The notes beneath the pieces are model-generated. The model made no database searches. It had not been told where the DNA came from and saw nothing but the letters and a program-made list of their open reading frames with translations. A program made the translations under genes and the position numbers. A stretch of DNA of 64,000 nucleotides from Pararhodobacter aggregans (GTDB taxonomy: Bacteria > Pseudomonadota > Alphaproteobacteria > Rhodobacterales > Rhodobacteraceae), in the NCBI RefSeq assembly GCF_003075525.1, contig NZ_QDDR01000005.1:1-64000 (forward strand), in the 5' to 3' direction. How positions within the stretch are numbered: position 1 is the stretch's first letter; each line of letters opens with the position of its first letter. Shown here piece after piece: positions 45,457 to 54,115 of the stretch.

Positions 45457-46605
45457 ATGCCCGCGCCCCTCGATCCGGTCGATCTGACCGCCCGCCTGAT
45501 CCGCTGCCCCTCGGTCACGCCCGAGGAGGGCGGGGCGCTGCGCCTGCTGGAGGCCGAGCTGTCGGCGGCCGGCTTCGTCTGCACCCGGGTCGACCGGGGC
45601 GAGACGGCGAACCTGTTCGCGCGCTGGGGGGCCAAGGGGGCGAACCGGGCGTTCGGCTTCAACGGCCATACCGATGTCGTGCCACCCGGCAATCCGGCGG
45701 ACTGGCGCTTCGATCCCTTCTCGGCGACGCTGGCCGAGGGGCGGCTTTACGGCCGGGGCGCCTGCGACATGAAATCGGGCGTCGCGGCCTTCGTCGCGGC
45801 GGCGGTCGATTTCGTGCGCGAGACGCCGCCCGACGGCGCCGTGATCCTCGCCATCACCGGCGACGAGGAGGGGGACGCGACCGACGGCACCGTGGCGCTG
45901 CTGGACTGGATGGCGGCCCAGGGCGAGCGGATGAGCCATTGCATCGTTGGCGAGCCGACCTGCCCCGAGGTGATGGGCGAGATGATGAAGAACGGCCGCC
46001 GCGGCTCGATGACCGCGCGGATCGAGGCGCGGGGCAGTCAGGGTCACGCCGCCTATCCGCATCGGGCGAAGAACCCGCTGCCGGCGCTGGTGCGGCTTCT
46101 GGACCGGCTGGCGAGCCATGAGCTGGACCGGGGCAACGCGCTCTTCGACCCCTCGACGCTGGCGCTGACCACCATCGACACGGGCAACCCGGCCACAAAC
46201 GTGATCCCGGCCAAGGCCCGCGCGGTGCTGAACATCCGCTTCAACGACCTGCACAGCGGCGCCAGCCTGACCAGCTGGCTGGAGGGCGAGATCGCCCGCG
46301 TGACCGAGGAGACCGGCGTCGATTTCTCGCTGGTGGTCAAGGTCTCGGGCGAGAGCTTCGTCACCGAACCGGGCTGGTTCACCGACCTCGTGGCCGACGC
46401 GGTCGAGGCGGTCTGCGAGCGGCGCCCGGCGCTGTCCACCTCGGGCGGGACCTCGGACGCGCGGTTCGTCAAGGACCATTGCCCGGTGGTGGAATTCGGC
46501 CTGGTGGGCCAGTCGATGCACAAGACCGACGAACATGTCGAGGTCGCGCATGTGCAGCAGCTGAAAGCCGTCTACCGCCGGATGCTGGACGCCTATTTCG
46601 CCTGA
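45457..46605 (+). CDS. dapE: Succinyl-diaminopimelate desuccinylase
   Basis: 382 residues from ATG 45457 (CCGGAGG upstream). The metal ligands are in FNGHTDVVP (His), [10 protein letters not shown] (bridging Asp), TGDEEGDA (Glu pair) and SMHKTDEHV (C-terminal His). It removes succinate from N-succinyl-LL-diaminopimelate in lysine and peptidoglycan synthesis. dapD lies 2.5 kb downstream. The 3' end overlaps the convergent LOG gene by 13 bases. Confidence 0.95.
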   Translation: MPAPLDPVDLTARLIRCPSVTPEEGGALRLLEAELSAAGFVCTRVDRGETANLFARWGAKGANRAFGFNGHTDVVPPGNPADWRFDPFSATLAEGRLYGRGACDMKSGVAAFVAAAVDFVRETPPDGAVILAITGDEEGDATDGTVALLDWMAAQGERMSHCIVGEPTCPEVMGEMMKNGRRGSMTARIEARGSQGHAAYPHRAKNPLPALVRLLDRLASHELDRGNALFDPSTLALTTIDTGNPATNVIPAKARAVLNIRFNDLHSGASLTSWLEGEIARVTEETGVDFSLVVKVSGESFVTEPGWFTDLVADAVEAVCERRPALSTSGGTSDARFVKDHCPVVEFGLVGQSMHKTDEHVEVAHVQQLKAVYRRMLDAYFA

Positions 46606-47411
46606 TCCCAGCCCATGATCGCCTCGATGGCCTCGTCCGCGGTTTCCACCATGCGAAACAGCGACAGGTCCTCATGCGCGATGGTGCCGGCCTCGGCCAG
46701 CATGTCCCAGTTCACGACCTTTTCCCACCAGTCGCGGCCGAACAGCAGATAGGGGATCGGCTTCATCCGCCGGGTCTGGATCAGGGTCAGCGACTCGAAC
46801 ATCTCGTCCAAAGTGCCGAAGCCGCCGGGGAACACGACGACCGCCTTGGCGCGCATCAGAAAATGCATCTTCCGCAAAGCGAAATAGTGGAAGTTGAAGC
46901 ACAATTCCGGCGTGACATAGCGGTTCGGCGCCTGCTCATGCGGCAGCACGATGTTCAGACCGATGGACTTGCCGCCCGCCTCTTCCGCCCCGCGGTTGCC
47001 GGCCTCCATCACACCCGGGCCGCCGCCGGTGGCGATGATCCAGTCGTTGCCGCCCGCGGCCAGCGAAATTTCGGTCATCTTGCGGGCGAAGATCCGCGCT
47101 TCCTCGTAGTAATGCGACAGCGCCGCCAGTTGCGGGGTGCGGGCCCGGTCCTTGTGCTCGGGCGCGGGAATGCGGGCGCCGCCGAACAGCACCACGGTCG
47201 AGGTGACCCCGGCCTCGTTCATCGCCATCTCGGGCTTCAGCAGCTCCAGTTGCAGCCGCACCGGGCGCAATTCATCGCGGCAGAGGAATTCCTCGTCGGC
47301 GAAGGCCAGGCGATAGGTCGGCGACAGCGTCTGCGGCGTGTCGGGCACCTGCTCGGCGGCGACGCGATCCTCGCGGCTGTGACGGAATGCGTGGCGGCGG
47401 TCGTCATTCAT
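46593..47411 (-). CDS. LOG-family protein (TIGR00730-type Rossmann fold)
   Basis: 272 residues from ATG 47411 (GGAAAGGG upstream). The motifs [16 protein letters not shown] and [12 protein letters not shown] are those of the LOG/lysine-decarboxylase-like family, members of which release cytokinin bases from nucleotides or cleave purine monophosphates. An N-terminal extension of about 65 residues makes it longer than minimal LOG proteins, matching the class with start [17 protein letters not shown]. The substrate is unproven. Confidence 0.88.
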   Translation of the reverse strand: MNDDRRHAFRHSREDRVAAEQVPDTPQTLSPTYRLAFADEEFLCRDELRPVRLQLELLKPEMAMNEAGVTSTVVLFGGARIPAPEHKDRARTPQLAALSHYYEEARIFARKMTEISLAAGGNDWIIATGGGPGVMEAGNRGAEEAGGKSIGLNIVLPHEQAPNRYVTPELCFNFHYFALRKMHFLMRAKAVVVFPGGFGTLDEMFESLTLIQTRRMKPIPYLLFGRDWWEKVVNWDMLAEAGTIAHEDLSLFRMVETADEAIEAIMGWDQAK

Positions 47412-47484
47412 GGTCTGGCCCTTTCCTCCGTGGGACACTCTGACTATCGTTCCGCCACGCGGATGACCAGTAACGGAGACGGCA

Positions 47485-48414
47485 ATGGACTGGCGGGCAG
47501 AGATCGAGGCAGCGGCCGGGCGCATTGCGGGCCATGTCAGGCGGACCCCGGTGATGGAGATCACGCTGGGCGGATTCCCCATGGAAATCAAGCTGGAGCA
47601 TCTGCAACACACCGGCACCTTCAAGGCCCGCGGCGCCTTCAACTCGCTGATCCGGGGGCCGGTGCCCGCCGGGGGCGTGGTTGCAGCCTCGGGCGGGAAC
47701 CACGGCGCGGCGGTGGGCCATGCGGCGGCGAGCCTGGGCATCCCGGCGCAGATCTTCGTGCCCGAGATGGCGGGCCCGGCCAAGATCGCGCTGATCGAAC
47801 GGACCGGGGCGGGGCTGACCGTGGTGCCCGGCCAATACGCCGACGCGCTGGAGGCGGCGCTGGCCCATGAGGCGAAGACCGGCGCCATGCAGGTCCATGC
47901 CTATGACGCGCCGGGCACGCTGGCCGGGCAGGGGACGCTGGCCCGGGAATGGGACGAACAGGGCCTATCGGCCGACACGGTGCTGATCGCCGTGGGCGGC
48001 GGGGGCCTCATCGGCGGATCGCTGGCCTGGTGGCAGGGCGCGCGCAAGGTCGTGGCGGTCGAGCCCGAGACCTCCTGCGCGCTGAACGCGGCGCTGGCGG
48101 CGGGCGGGCCGGTCGATGTGGAGGTCTCGGGCGTCGCCGCCAACGCGCTGGGCGCCCGGCGGATCGGCGGGCTGTGCTACGGGCTGGCGGCGGGGCAGGG
48201 GATCCCGTCGGTGCTGGTCAGCGACGCCGCGATTATCGAGGCGCAGAAGCTGCTGTGGCGCGAGGCGCGGCTGCTGGTCGAACCGGCGGGCGCCACGGCT
48301 TTGGCGGCGCTCCTCTCCGGCGCCTATGTGCCCACGCCGGGCGAGAAAGTCGCGGTGCTGCTCTGCGGGGCGAACCCCGCGCCCGAGCCCGTTTCCCGGG
48401 ACAGGGCCGCATGA
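47485..48414 (+). CDS. PLP-dependent threonine/serine dehydratase-like enzyme
   Basis: 309 residues. The PLP lysine is Lys47 in TGTFKARGAF. The substrate/PLP loop is SGGNHGAA, and the phosphate-binding glycine run is GGGGLIGG. It is fold-type II, without a regulatory ACT domain, so it is catabolic or side-function rather than IlvA. Threonine ammonia-lyase, serine dehydratase or a beta-replacing enzyme are all possible. Its stop overlaps the next gene (ATGA 48411-48414). Confidence 0.88.
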   Translation: MDWRAEIEAAAGRIAGHVRRTPVMEITLGGFPMEIKLEHLQHTGTFKARGAFNSLIRGPVPAGGVVAASGGNHGAAVGHAAASLGIPAQIFVPEMAGPAKIALIERTGAGLTVVPGQYADALEAALAHEAKTGAMQVHAYDAPGTLAGQGTLAREWDEQGLSADTVLIAVGGGGLIGGSLAWWQGARKVVAVEPETSCALNAALAAGGPVDVEVSGVAANALGARRIGGLCYGLAAGQGIPSVLVSDAAIIEAQKLLWREARLLVEPAGATALAALLSGAYVPTPGEKVAVLLCGANPAPEPVSRDRAA

Positions 48415-48836
48415 GCATGCCACAGCAAACACTCGTCCGGTTCGACGTGAACAAGGCCGCGGCTGGGGCGGTCAGCGGACCGCTGACCTCTGGCGCGATG
48501 GTTGCCTATGTGCAATCCCTCCTGGTGGCGGCGGGTTGGCATGCCACGGAGCCGGTTGAACAACTGGTCGAGGAGGTGTGGACCTGCGCGTTCGACAGCA
48601 AGGGCGCGCCCTTCAGATTGGCCGGTCAACTGGGGCAGCCCTCGGAGGATCAGGCGGAGCTGTGGTGCGCCGCTATGATCTCGATGGGTCGGGAAACGCG
48701 CTTCAGCCTCTTTGATTGGATCCGGGGACGCAATCGGGCCGACCCGGTGGCGGACGCCGAGGCGCCAGAGGCGGCCCTGGCGATCCTGGGCCGGGCGCCG
48801 GGCATCCGGAACGTCACGGTTGTCGACGCGTTCTGA
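48411..48836 (+). CDS. Conserved-looking protein, unknown
   Basis: 141 residues from ATG 48411, coupled to the dehydratase by a four-base overlap. No signal peptide or membrane segment is visible, and no motif I recognise. It contains VEEVWTCAFDSKGAPFRLAGQLG and acidic stretches. The tight overlap and normal codon use argue that it is real and functionally tied to the PLP enzyme. A 275-base gap follows before dapD. I see no gene in that gap beyond a candidate dapD promoter. Confidence 0.7.
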   Translation: MSMPQQTLVRFDVNKAAAGAVSGPLTSGAMVAYVQSLLVAAGWHATEPVEQLVEEVWTCAFDSKGAPFRLAGQLGQPSEDQAELWCAAMISMGRETRFSLFDWIRGRNRADPVADAEAPEAALAILGRAPGIRNVTVVDAF

Positions 48837-49051
48837 CACGCTGCCCTCGGGCGGTCGGTGTTCAACCGGCGCAAGGCACCTGCTCTCGACCCCAGTGATA
48901 TCGGCGCACGCCGGGATCAGCCGTTCCGGAACCGCGCTCAGCGGGCCGACGGTGCAAAGCATCGCAATGGCAGGGGAAATCGCTGTGCATCGGGTGTCCT
49001 GCCGGGGGGTCTGCGGGGCCGGGCGGCGTCAAGAAGGCGCAGCCGGGAACG

Positions 49052-49080
49052 TTGTTTGTCCCCGTCGCTCATTGTATAGG
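49052..49080 (+). promoter_or_regulatory. Candidate dapD promoter
   Basis: TTGTTT (49052-49057) and TATAGG (49075-49080) separated by 17 bases, 31 bases before the dapD start. Confidence 0.45.
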
Positions 49081-49111
49081 CAACCGGGAAAACGCACCCG
49101 GAGAGAGCCCC

Positions 49112-49939
<828 letters not shown>

Positions 49940-49951
49940 TCCGCGACGCAG

Positions 49952-49980
49952 GGCCGAAACCCGCTGAGCGGATTTCGGCC
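49952..49980 (+). terminator. Candidate dapD terminator
   Basis: GGCCGAAA (49952-49959) and TTTCGGCC (49973-49980) pair, with a further CCGC/GCGG inner stem. A TTTTT run follows only ten bases later (49991-49995), so termination is possible but not ideal. Confidence 0.45.
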
Positions 49981-49995
49981 GGACGGGAACTTTTT

Positions 49996-50027
49996 CCGGC
50001 GCTGGTGGTTAACACCGCAAGCGCCGG
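49996..50027. promoter_or_regulatory. Nested dyad upstream of the GlsB-like gene
   Basis: CCGGCGCT (49996-50003) and AGCGCCGG (50020-50027) flank an inner GGTG-GTTAA-CACC dyad. It may be an operator or an mRNA hairpin 38 bases before ATG 50066. Confidence 0.4.
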
Positions 50028-50065
50028 GGCTGTCCCGACGCCCCGTTACCAACTGGGGGACTATC

Positions 50066-50320
50066 ATGACCGGACTTGGATGGATCGCAGCGATCGTCAT
50101 CGGTGCCATCGCTGGTTGGCTTGCCGAACAATTCATGCGCTCGAATATGGGCATCCTGATGAACATCATTCTGGGCATCGGCGGCGCGCTGATCCTGAAC
50201 GCCATCCTGATGGCGGTCATGGGCAGCACGCTGGGTGGCTGGATCGGACAGCTGATCGTCGGTTTCATCGGCGCCTGCCTGCTGATCGCGCTGGCCCGGA
50301 TGCTGCGCCGCGCGGCCTGA
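50066..50320 (+). CDS. GlsB/YeaQ/YmgE family small membrane protein
   Basis: 84 residues with three hydrophobic segments and the glycine-rich pattern GLGWIAAIVIGAIAGWLAEQ ... ILGIGGALILNAIL ... IGQLIVGFIGACLLI, typical of the transglycosylase-associated (GlsB/YeaQ/YmgE) stress membrane proteins. The biochemical role is unknown. GGGGGA lies upstream. It is monocistronic, framed by the dyad at 49996 and a strong terminator at 50357. Confidence 0.9.
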   Translation: MTGLGWIAAIVIGAIAGWLAEQFMRSNMGILMNIILGIGGALILNAILMAVMGSTLGGWIGQLIVGFIGACLLIALARMLRRAA

Positions 50321-50356
50321 TCCGCGCCTGAGAATTTCGGCCCCAGGGCCGGATAT

Positions 50357-50399
50357 CCCCCCGGACGCTGACCTCGTGCGTCCGGGGGGTTTCTTTTTA
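50357..50399 (+). terminator. Strong rho-independent terminator
   Basis: CCCCCCGGACGC (50357-50368) and GCGTCCGGGGGG (50378-50389) form a perfect 12-bp stem with a 9-nt loop, then TTTCTTTTT. Confidence 0.92.
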
Positions 50400-50413
50400 C
50401 CCGGATAAAATAC

Positions 50414-50442
50414 TTGACGGCGGCGCCCGGCGGGCGTAGCGG
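50414..50442 (+). promoter_or_regulatory. Candidate promoter of the MATE gene
   Basis: TTGACG (50414-50419) and TAGCGG (50437-50442) with 17-base spacing, just after the preceding terminator. It would give a leader of about 140 bases. Confidence 0.35.
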
Positions 50443-50523
50443 GGCGGCACGGTGTCGGGCACCGGCCGCCTGCGGACGCAAGTCACGGTGAAGCCCGAAA
50501 GACGGATGATCCTCACCCTCGAT

Positions 50524-50569
50524 GCCTGTCGACGGTGGGCAATGCAGGCGCCCATCACGGTTGACAGGC
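50524..50569 (+). promoter_or_regulatory. Structured leader RNA candidate before the MATE gene
   Basis: An outer stem GCCTGTC/GACAGGC (50524-50530 with 50563-50569) encloses an inner stem GGTGGGC/GCCCATC (50534-50540 with 50550-50556, one G-U pair). It ends eight bases before the GGAGGAAGG ribosome-binding site of ATG 50589. It matches no riboswitch consensus I know (FMN, TPP, cobalamin, guanidine and SAM were considered). Confidence 0.4.
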
Positions 50570-50588
50570 CTCAGCGGAGGAAGGGCCG

Positions 50589-51944
50589 ATGCCGTCCCGT
50601 CTTGCACCCGAGAACCGGTTTCTGTCGCAGCCGATCACTCGGCTGTTCTGGGCCAATGCCCTGCCGATGATCCTCATCATGATGATGAGCGGCCTGTTGT
50701 CGCTGGTCGATGCGCTGTTCCTCGGCCGCTTCGTCGGCACCGGGGCGCTGACCGCGGTCAGCGTCGTCTTTCCGGTCACCATGCTGACCATCGCCTTTGC
50801 CACGCTGGTCAGCGGCGGGATGTCCAGCCTGCTGGCCCGCGATCTGGGCGCGGCCGAGGCCCGGGCCGCAGGCGCGGTCTTTGCCCGCGCCCATGGGCTG
50901 GCGCTGCTGCTGGCGCTGGGCCTCATCGCCGCTTTCGCGCTGGCGGGCGGCTGGGTCACGGCGCGGCTGGCCGGGGGCGATCCGGCGATTGCCGGGATGG
51001 CCTGGACCTATCTGGCGATCACCCTGGGCGGGACGCCGGTGCAATTCTGGCTGGGCCTGCACGGCGATGCGATGCGCAACGAGGGGCGGGCCGGGTTGAT
51101 GGCGCTGCTGTCGGTAGGCGTGACGCTGGCCAATATCGCGCTGAACTATCTGCTGATCGTGGAACTGGAAGGTGGCGTCGCGGGTTCGGCCTGGGGCACG
51201 ATCGGCGCGCAGGCGCTGGGACTGGCGGCGCTGGTCGCGGTGCGCCTGCGCGGCGCGCTGCTGCCGCTCGCGGCGCTGAGGCGCTTCCCGTGGTGGGGCG
51301 GTTGGGGAGGCATCCTGACGCTGGGCGCGCCGATGAGCCTTGGCTTCACCGGGATCGCGCTGGTCTCGGCGCTGGTCATCAGCACGCTGCGCGCCACCTC
51401 GGGCGCGGATTACCCGGCGCTGGTTGCCGCCTATGGCATCGTCACCCGGCTGCTGGGCTTCACCTTCCTGCCGATCATGGCGCTGGGCCTCGCCACCCAG
51501 AGCATCGCCGGCAACAACGCAGGCGCCGGGCGGATGGACCGGGCGGGCGCGGCGCTGCGGCTGGCGCTGGCGGCCTCGGCCCTCTATTGCGGCGCGGTCG
51601 CGGCGCTGATGATCGGCGGCGGCGCGGTGCCGGGCGGGCTTTTCGTCACCGATCCCGCGGTCACCGGCCGTGTCGCGGGCATCCTGCGGCCGACCATGGC
51701 GCTTTACATCGTGCAGGGGCCGGTTCTGGTGCTGGCGATGTATTTCCAGGCGCTGGGGCTGGCCGGTCGCACGGCGCTGCTGACTCTGGCGCGGCCCTAT
51801 CTGCTGATGCCGGTGCTGATCCCCGGGCTGGGCCTGACGCTGGGGGCGGGGGCGATCTGGTACGCCTTCCCGCTCGCCGACCTCTGCCTTGGCACGCTGG
51901 CGCTGATGCTCTGGTGGCGGGCCCGGGTGGAGGCCCCGGCATGA
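50589..51944 (+). CDS. MATE-family multidrug/toxin exporter
   Basis: 451 residues with about twelve membrane segments in two homologous halves. It opens with ITRLFWANALPMILIMMMSGLLSLVDALFLGRFVG, the MATE N-lobe pattern, and has GTGALTAVSVVFPVTML and GIVTRLLGFTFLPIMALGLATQSIAGNN in the C-lobe entry. It exports cationic or amphipathic compounds using H+ or Na+. The substrate is unknown. Its stop overlaps the next gene (ATGA), and a structured leader lies upstream. Confidence 0.9.
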   Translation: MPSRLAPENRFLSQPITRLFWANALPMILIMMMSGLLSLVDALFLGRFVGTGALTAVSVVFPVTMLTIAFATLVSGGMSSLLARDLGAAEARAAGAVFARAHGLALLLALGLIAAFALAGGWVTARLAGGDPAIAGMAWTYLAITLGGTPVQFWLGLHGDAMRNEGRAGLMALLSVGVTLANIALNYLLIVELEGGVAGSAWGTIGAQALGLAALVAVRLRGALLPLAALRRFPWWGGWGGILTLGAPMSLGFTGIALVSALVISTLRATSGADYPALVAAYGIVTRLLGFTFLPIMALGLATQSIAGNNAGAGRMDRAGAALRLALAASALYCGAVAALMIGGGAVPGGLFVTDPAVTGRVAGILRPTMALYIVQGPVLVLAMYFQALGLAGRTALLTLARPYLLMPVLIPGLGLTLGAGAIWYAFPLADLCLGTLALMLWWRARVEAPA

Positions 51945-52357
51945 CCGCGCTCGCCGAAGCCAAGGCGCAGGCCAGGGCCCTGCGTCGGGCGCTGGCCGAC
52001 CAGGGCCGGGCGATCAGCCACGCCCAGGCGCTGGAGCTGGTCGCCCGCCAGGAGGGGGCCCGCGACTGGAACACGCTGCACGCCCGGCTGGCCGGGGCCG
52101 CGCCGCCGCCCTGGTCCCTCGGCCAGCGGGTCAGCGGCCGCTATCTGGGCCAGCGCTTCACCGGCCAGCTGACGGCCATGGCCCGGCGAGGCAGGGGCCA
52201 TGCCGTGACAATCCGGCTGGACCATCCCATCGACACCGTGCGGTTCGAGAGTTTCTCGAACCTGCGCCGGGTCCTGCACGGGGTGATCGACGGGCAGGGG
52301 CTTTCGCCCCGGCGCACCTCGGACGGGGCGCCGCAGTTGGTCCTGCGGCCGGGCTGA
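51941..52357 (+). CDS. Glyoxalase-related protein (small conserved domain)
   Basis: 138 residues from ATG 51941. The N-terminal helix block AKAQARALRRALADQGRAISHAQALELVARQEGARDWNTLHA corresponds, as I recall it, to the small domain annotated as glyoxalase superfamily protein. No glyoxalase metal-binding histidines are evident, so enzymatic activity is doubtful. It is translationally coupled to the MATE gene. Its stop abuts the convergent rhodanese stop with no bases between (52357/52358). Confidence 0.7.
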   Translation: MTALAEAKAQARALRRALADQGRAISHAQALELVARQEGARDWNTLHARLAGAAPPPWSLGQRVSGRYLGQRFTGQLTAMARRGRGHAVTIRLDHPIDTVRFESFSNLRRVLHGVIDGQGLSPRRTSDGAPQLVLRPG

Positions 52358-52750
52358 TCAGCCCTTGGCGGGTTTCTGGCCCACCGGGCCGCCCGCCGCC
52401 TTCCAGCCGCCGAAGCCGTCGGTGATGTGCATGACATGGGCCAGCCCCATCTCCTGCGCGACCTTGGCCGAGAGCGCCGAGCGCCAGCCCGAGGCACAAT
52501 AGAACACGATCCGGTTGCCGGTCTGGAACTGCGGCTTGGCATAGGGGCTTTCCGGGTCGATCCAGAATTCCAGCATGCCGCGCGGGCAGTGAAAGGCCCC
52601 GGGGATCATCCCCTCGCGTTCCAGTTCGCGCGGGTCGCGCAGATCGACGAAGGTGACACCCTCGGTCCCGTGCAGCGCCAGCAGGTCGGCCGCCGGGGCG
52701 TGGTCGATCACCGCATTGGCCTCGGCCACCATGTCCTTGACGCGTTTCAT
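52358..52750 (-). CDS. Single-domain rhodanese-like sulfurtransferase
   Basis: 130 residues from ATG 52750 (GAGGAAT upstream). The active-site loop YCASGWRSA has Cys85. TFVDLRDPRELEREGMIPGAFHCPRG is the rhodanese structural core. Single-domain rhodaneses carry persulfide sulfur for various acceptors. No partner gene points to a specific one. It shares no intergenic space with the convergent glyoxalase-related gene. Confidence 0.9.
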   Translation of the reverse strand: MKRVKDMVAEANAVIDHAPAADLLALHGTEGVTFVDLRDPRELEREGMIPGAFHCPRGMLEFWIDPESPYAKPQFQTGNRIVFYCASGWRSALSAKVAQEMGLAHVMHITDGFGGWKAAGGPVGQKPAKG

Positions 52751-52887
52751 GGCATTCCTCCTCAGTTCGGCGCAGCCAATCACGCGGGATGCGGCGAGGC
52801 AACCCGTCTGCTATCGCCGTAAACCGGCTGTTAGCCTTTCTGGCGCTTATGCTGGGGCGACATATCCGGTCATGGTGGTGTTTTGTC

Positions 52888-53586
52888 ATGCTGACCTCGT
52901 TTCCCGTTCGCCTTGCCCTCTCGCCCGTCCTGCTGCCGCAGGCCGTCGCGGTGCGGCTGCGTGCCCTCGCGCTGCCGGAACCCTCGGGGCCGCGACAGGG
53001 GGTGACGGGACAGGGGCCGGTGCTGCGGCTGCTGGTGCTGGGCGATTCCTCGGCCGCCGGGGTCGGGGTCGGCGCGCAGGACGAGGCGCTGGCAGGGCGG
53101 CTGGTCGCCGATCTCGCCCGGGATTTCACCGTGCATTGGCGGCTGGAGGCGCGCACCGGCGCCACCTCGGCCCAGTCGCTGGAGCGGCTTTTGCAGCTCG
53201 ACCTCGGCCGTATCGACGTGGCGGTGACGGCGCTGGGCGTGAATGACGTGACGCATCAGGTCTCGCCCGCGCGGTTCCGCGACCAGCAGCGCGCCATCGC
53301 CGCCTATCTGCTGCGCCACGGTGCGCAGCAGGTCTGGCGTACCGGCCTGCCGCCGATGGAGCGGTTCCCGCTGCTGCCCCGCCCCCTGCGCAACGTGCTG
53401 GGCGCGCAGGCCCGCAAGCTCGACCGCGTGCTCGAGGCGGAGTCGATCGTTCCCCTGCACCGTCTGCCCTTCGATCCCGCGCATCTGGACCCGGCCCTTC
53501 TGGCCCGCGACGGCTTCCACCCGGGGCCCGCGATCTATGCGGAATGGGCCCGCAAGCTCGCGCGGGAGATCCGGCTGCGGGCCTGA
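52888..53586 (+). CDS. SGNH/GDSL hydrolase
   Basis: 232 residues from ATG 52888. Block I is LVLGDSSAAGVG with Ser54, block II the Gly of ARTGATSA, block III the Asn of ALGVNDV, and block V DGFHPG with Asp and His. This is a complete SGNH esterase/lipase set. The N-terminus is slightly hydrophobic but is not a clear signal peptide. Earlier in-frame starts exist but are less likely. The substrate is unknown. It is divergent from the rhodanese gene. Confidence 0.88.
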   Translation: MLTSFPVRLALSPVLLPQAVAVRLRALALPEPSGPRQGVTGQGPVLRLLVLGDSSAAGVGVGAQDEALAGRLVADLARDFTVHWRLEARTGATSAQSLERLLQLDLGRIDVAVTALGVNDVTHQVSPARFRDQQRAIAAYLLRHGAQQVWRTGLPPMERFPLLPRPLRNVLGAQARKLDRVLEAESIVPLHRLPFDPAHLDPALLARDGFHPGPAIYAEWARKLAREIRLRA

Positions 53587-53652
53587 GTGGTCCGACGCTT
53601 CCGCCGGGCGCCGCTTCGCGCTATGAGGCGGCAGGCAAAGGTGCGAGGGATC

Positions 53653-53979
53653 ATGGCCGAGAAATCGAAACGCCCGCAGAAGGTTTACACCCTCTTGGTC
53701 GAGGTCGGCCGCAGCAAGGACGACGGCCTGCCGCCGGGCAGCAGCGGGGCGGGGCTTCTGTGCTATGCCTCGGGCGTGGACGAAGCCGAAGCAGTGCGCG
53801 AGACGGTGGCGATCCTGAAACAGGCCGACCTCGCGCCGCTCGACGTGACCGGCTACGGCACGCTGGAAGAGCGGCTGGAGCAGGGCGACGAGATCGACCC
53901 CGAGGAACGCGCCCTGATGCAACGCGCGCTCGATGAGAACGCCGTGATCGTCGCGCAGATGACGCCCTTCGGCGCCTGA
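53653..53979 (+). CDS. Small conserved hypothetical protein
   Basis: 108 residues from ATG 53653 (GCGAGGG upstream). It is acidic with KVYTLLVEVGRSKDDGLPPGSSGAGLLCYASGVDEAEAVRET, then helical. No known motif, signal peptide or membrane segment was found. It is 66 bp downstream of the SGNH gene on the same strand and may share its transcript. The function cannot be guessed. Confidence 0.65.
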   Translation: MAEKSKRPQKVYTLLVEVGRSKDDGLPPGSSGAGLLCYASGVDEAEAVRETVAILKQADLAPLDVTGYGTLEERLEQGDEIDPEERALMQRALDENAVIVAQMTPFGA

Positions 53980-54115
53980 CCCCCTGCCGCCGCTGCACGC
54001 CGTGGCTTCCATGGCGCCGGGGGGCGGGCGTGGCAGCCAGGGCTGGCCCGGTCCTGTCGGCGGCTCTCCTGCCATTGGCCGCGACGGCTGGCCGGGTGCG
54101 CGGGCATGAGCGGCC

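Noticed and set aside
50443-50588. FMN, TPP, cobalamin, SAM or guanidine riboswitch before the MATE gene
   Set aside because: None of the consensus blocks of these classes is present, so it is left as an unclassified structured leader.
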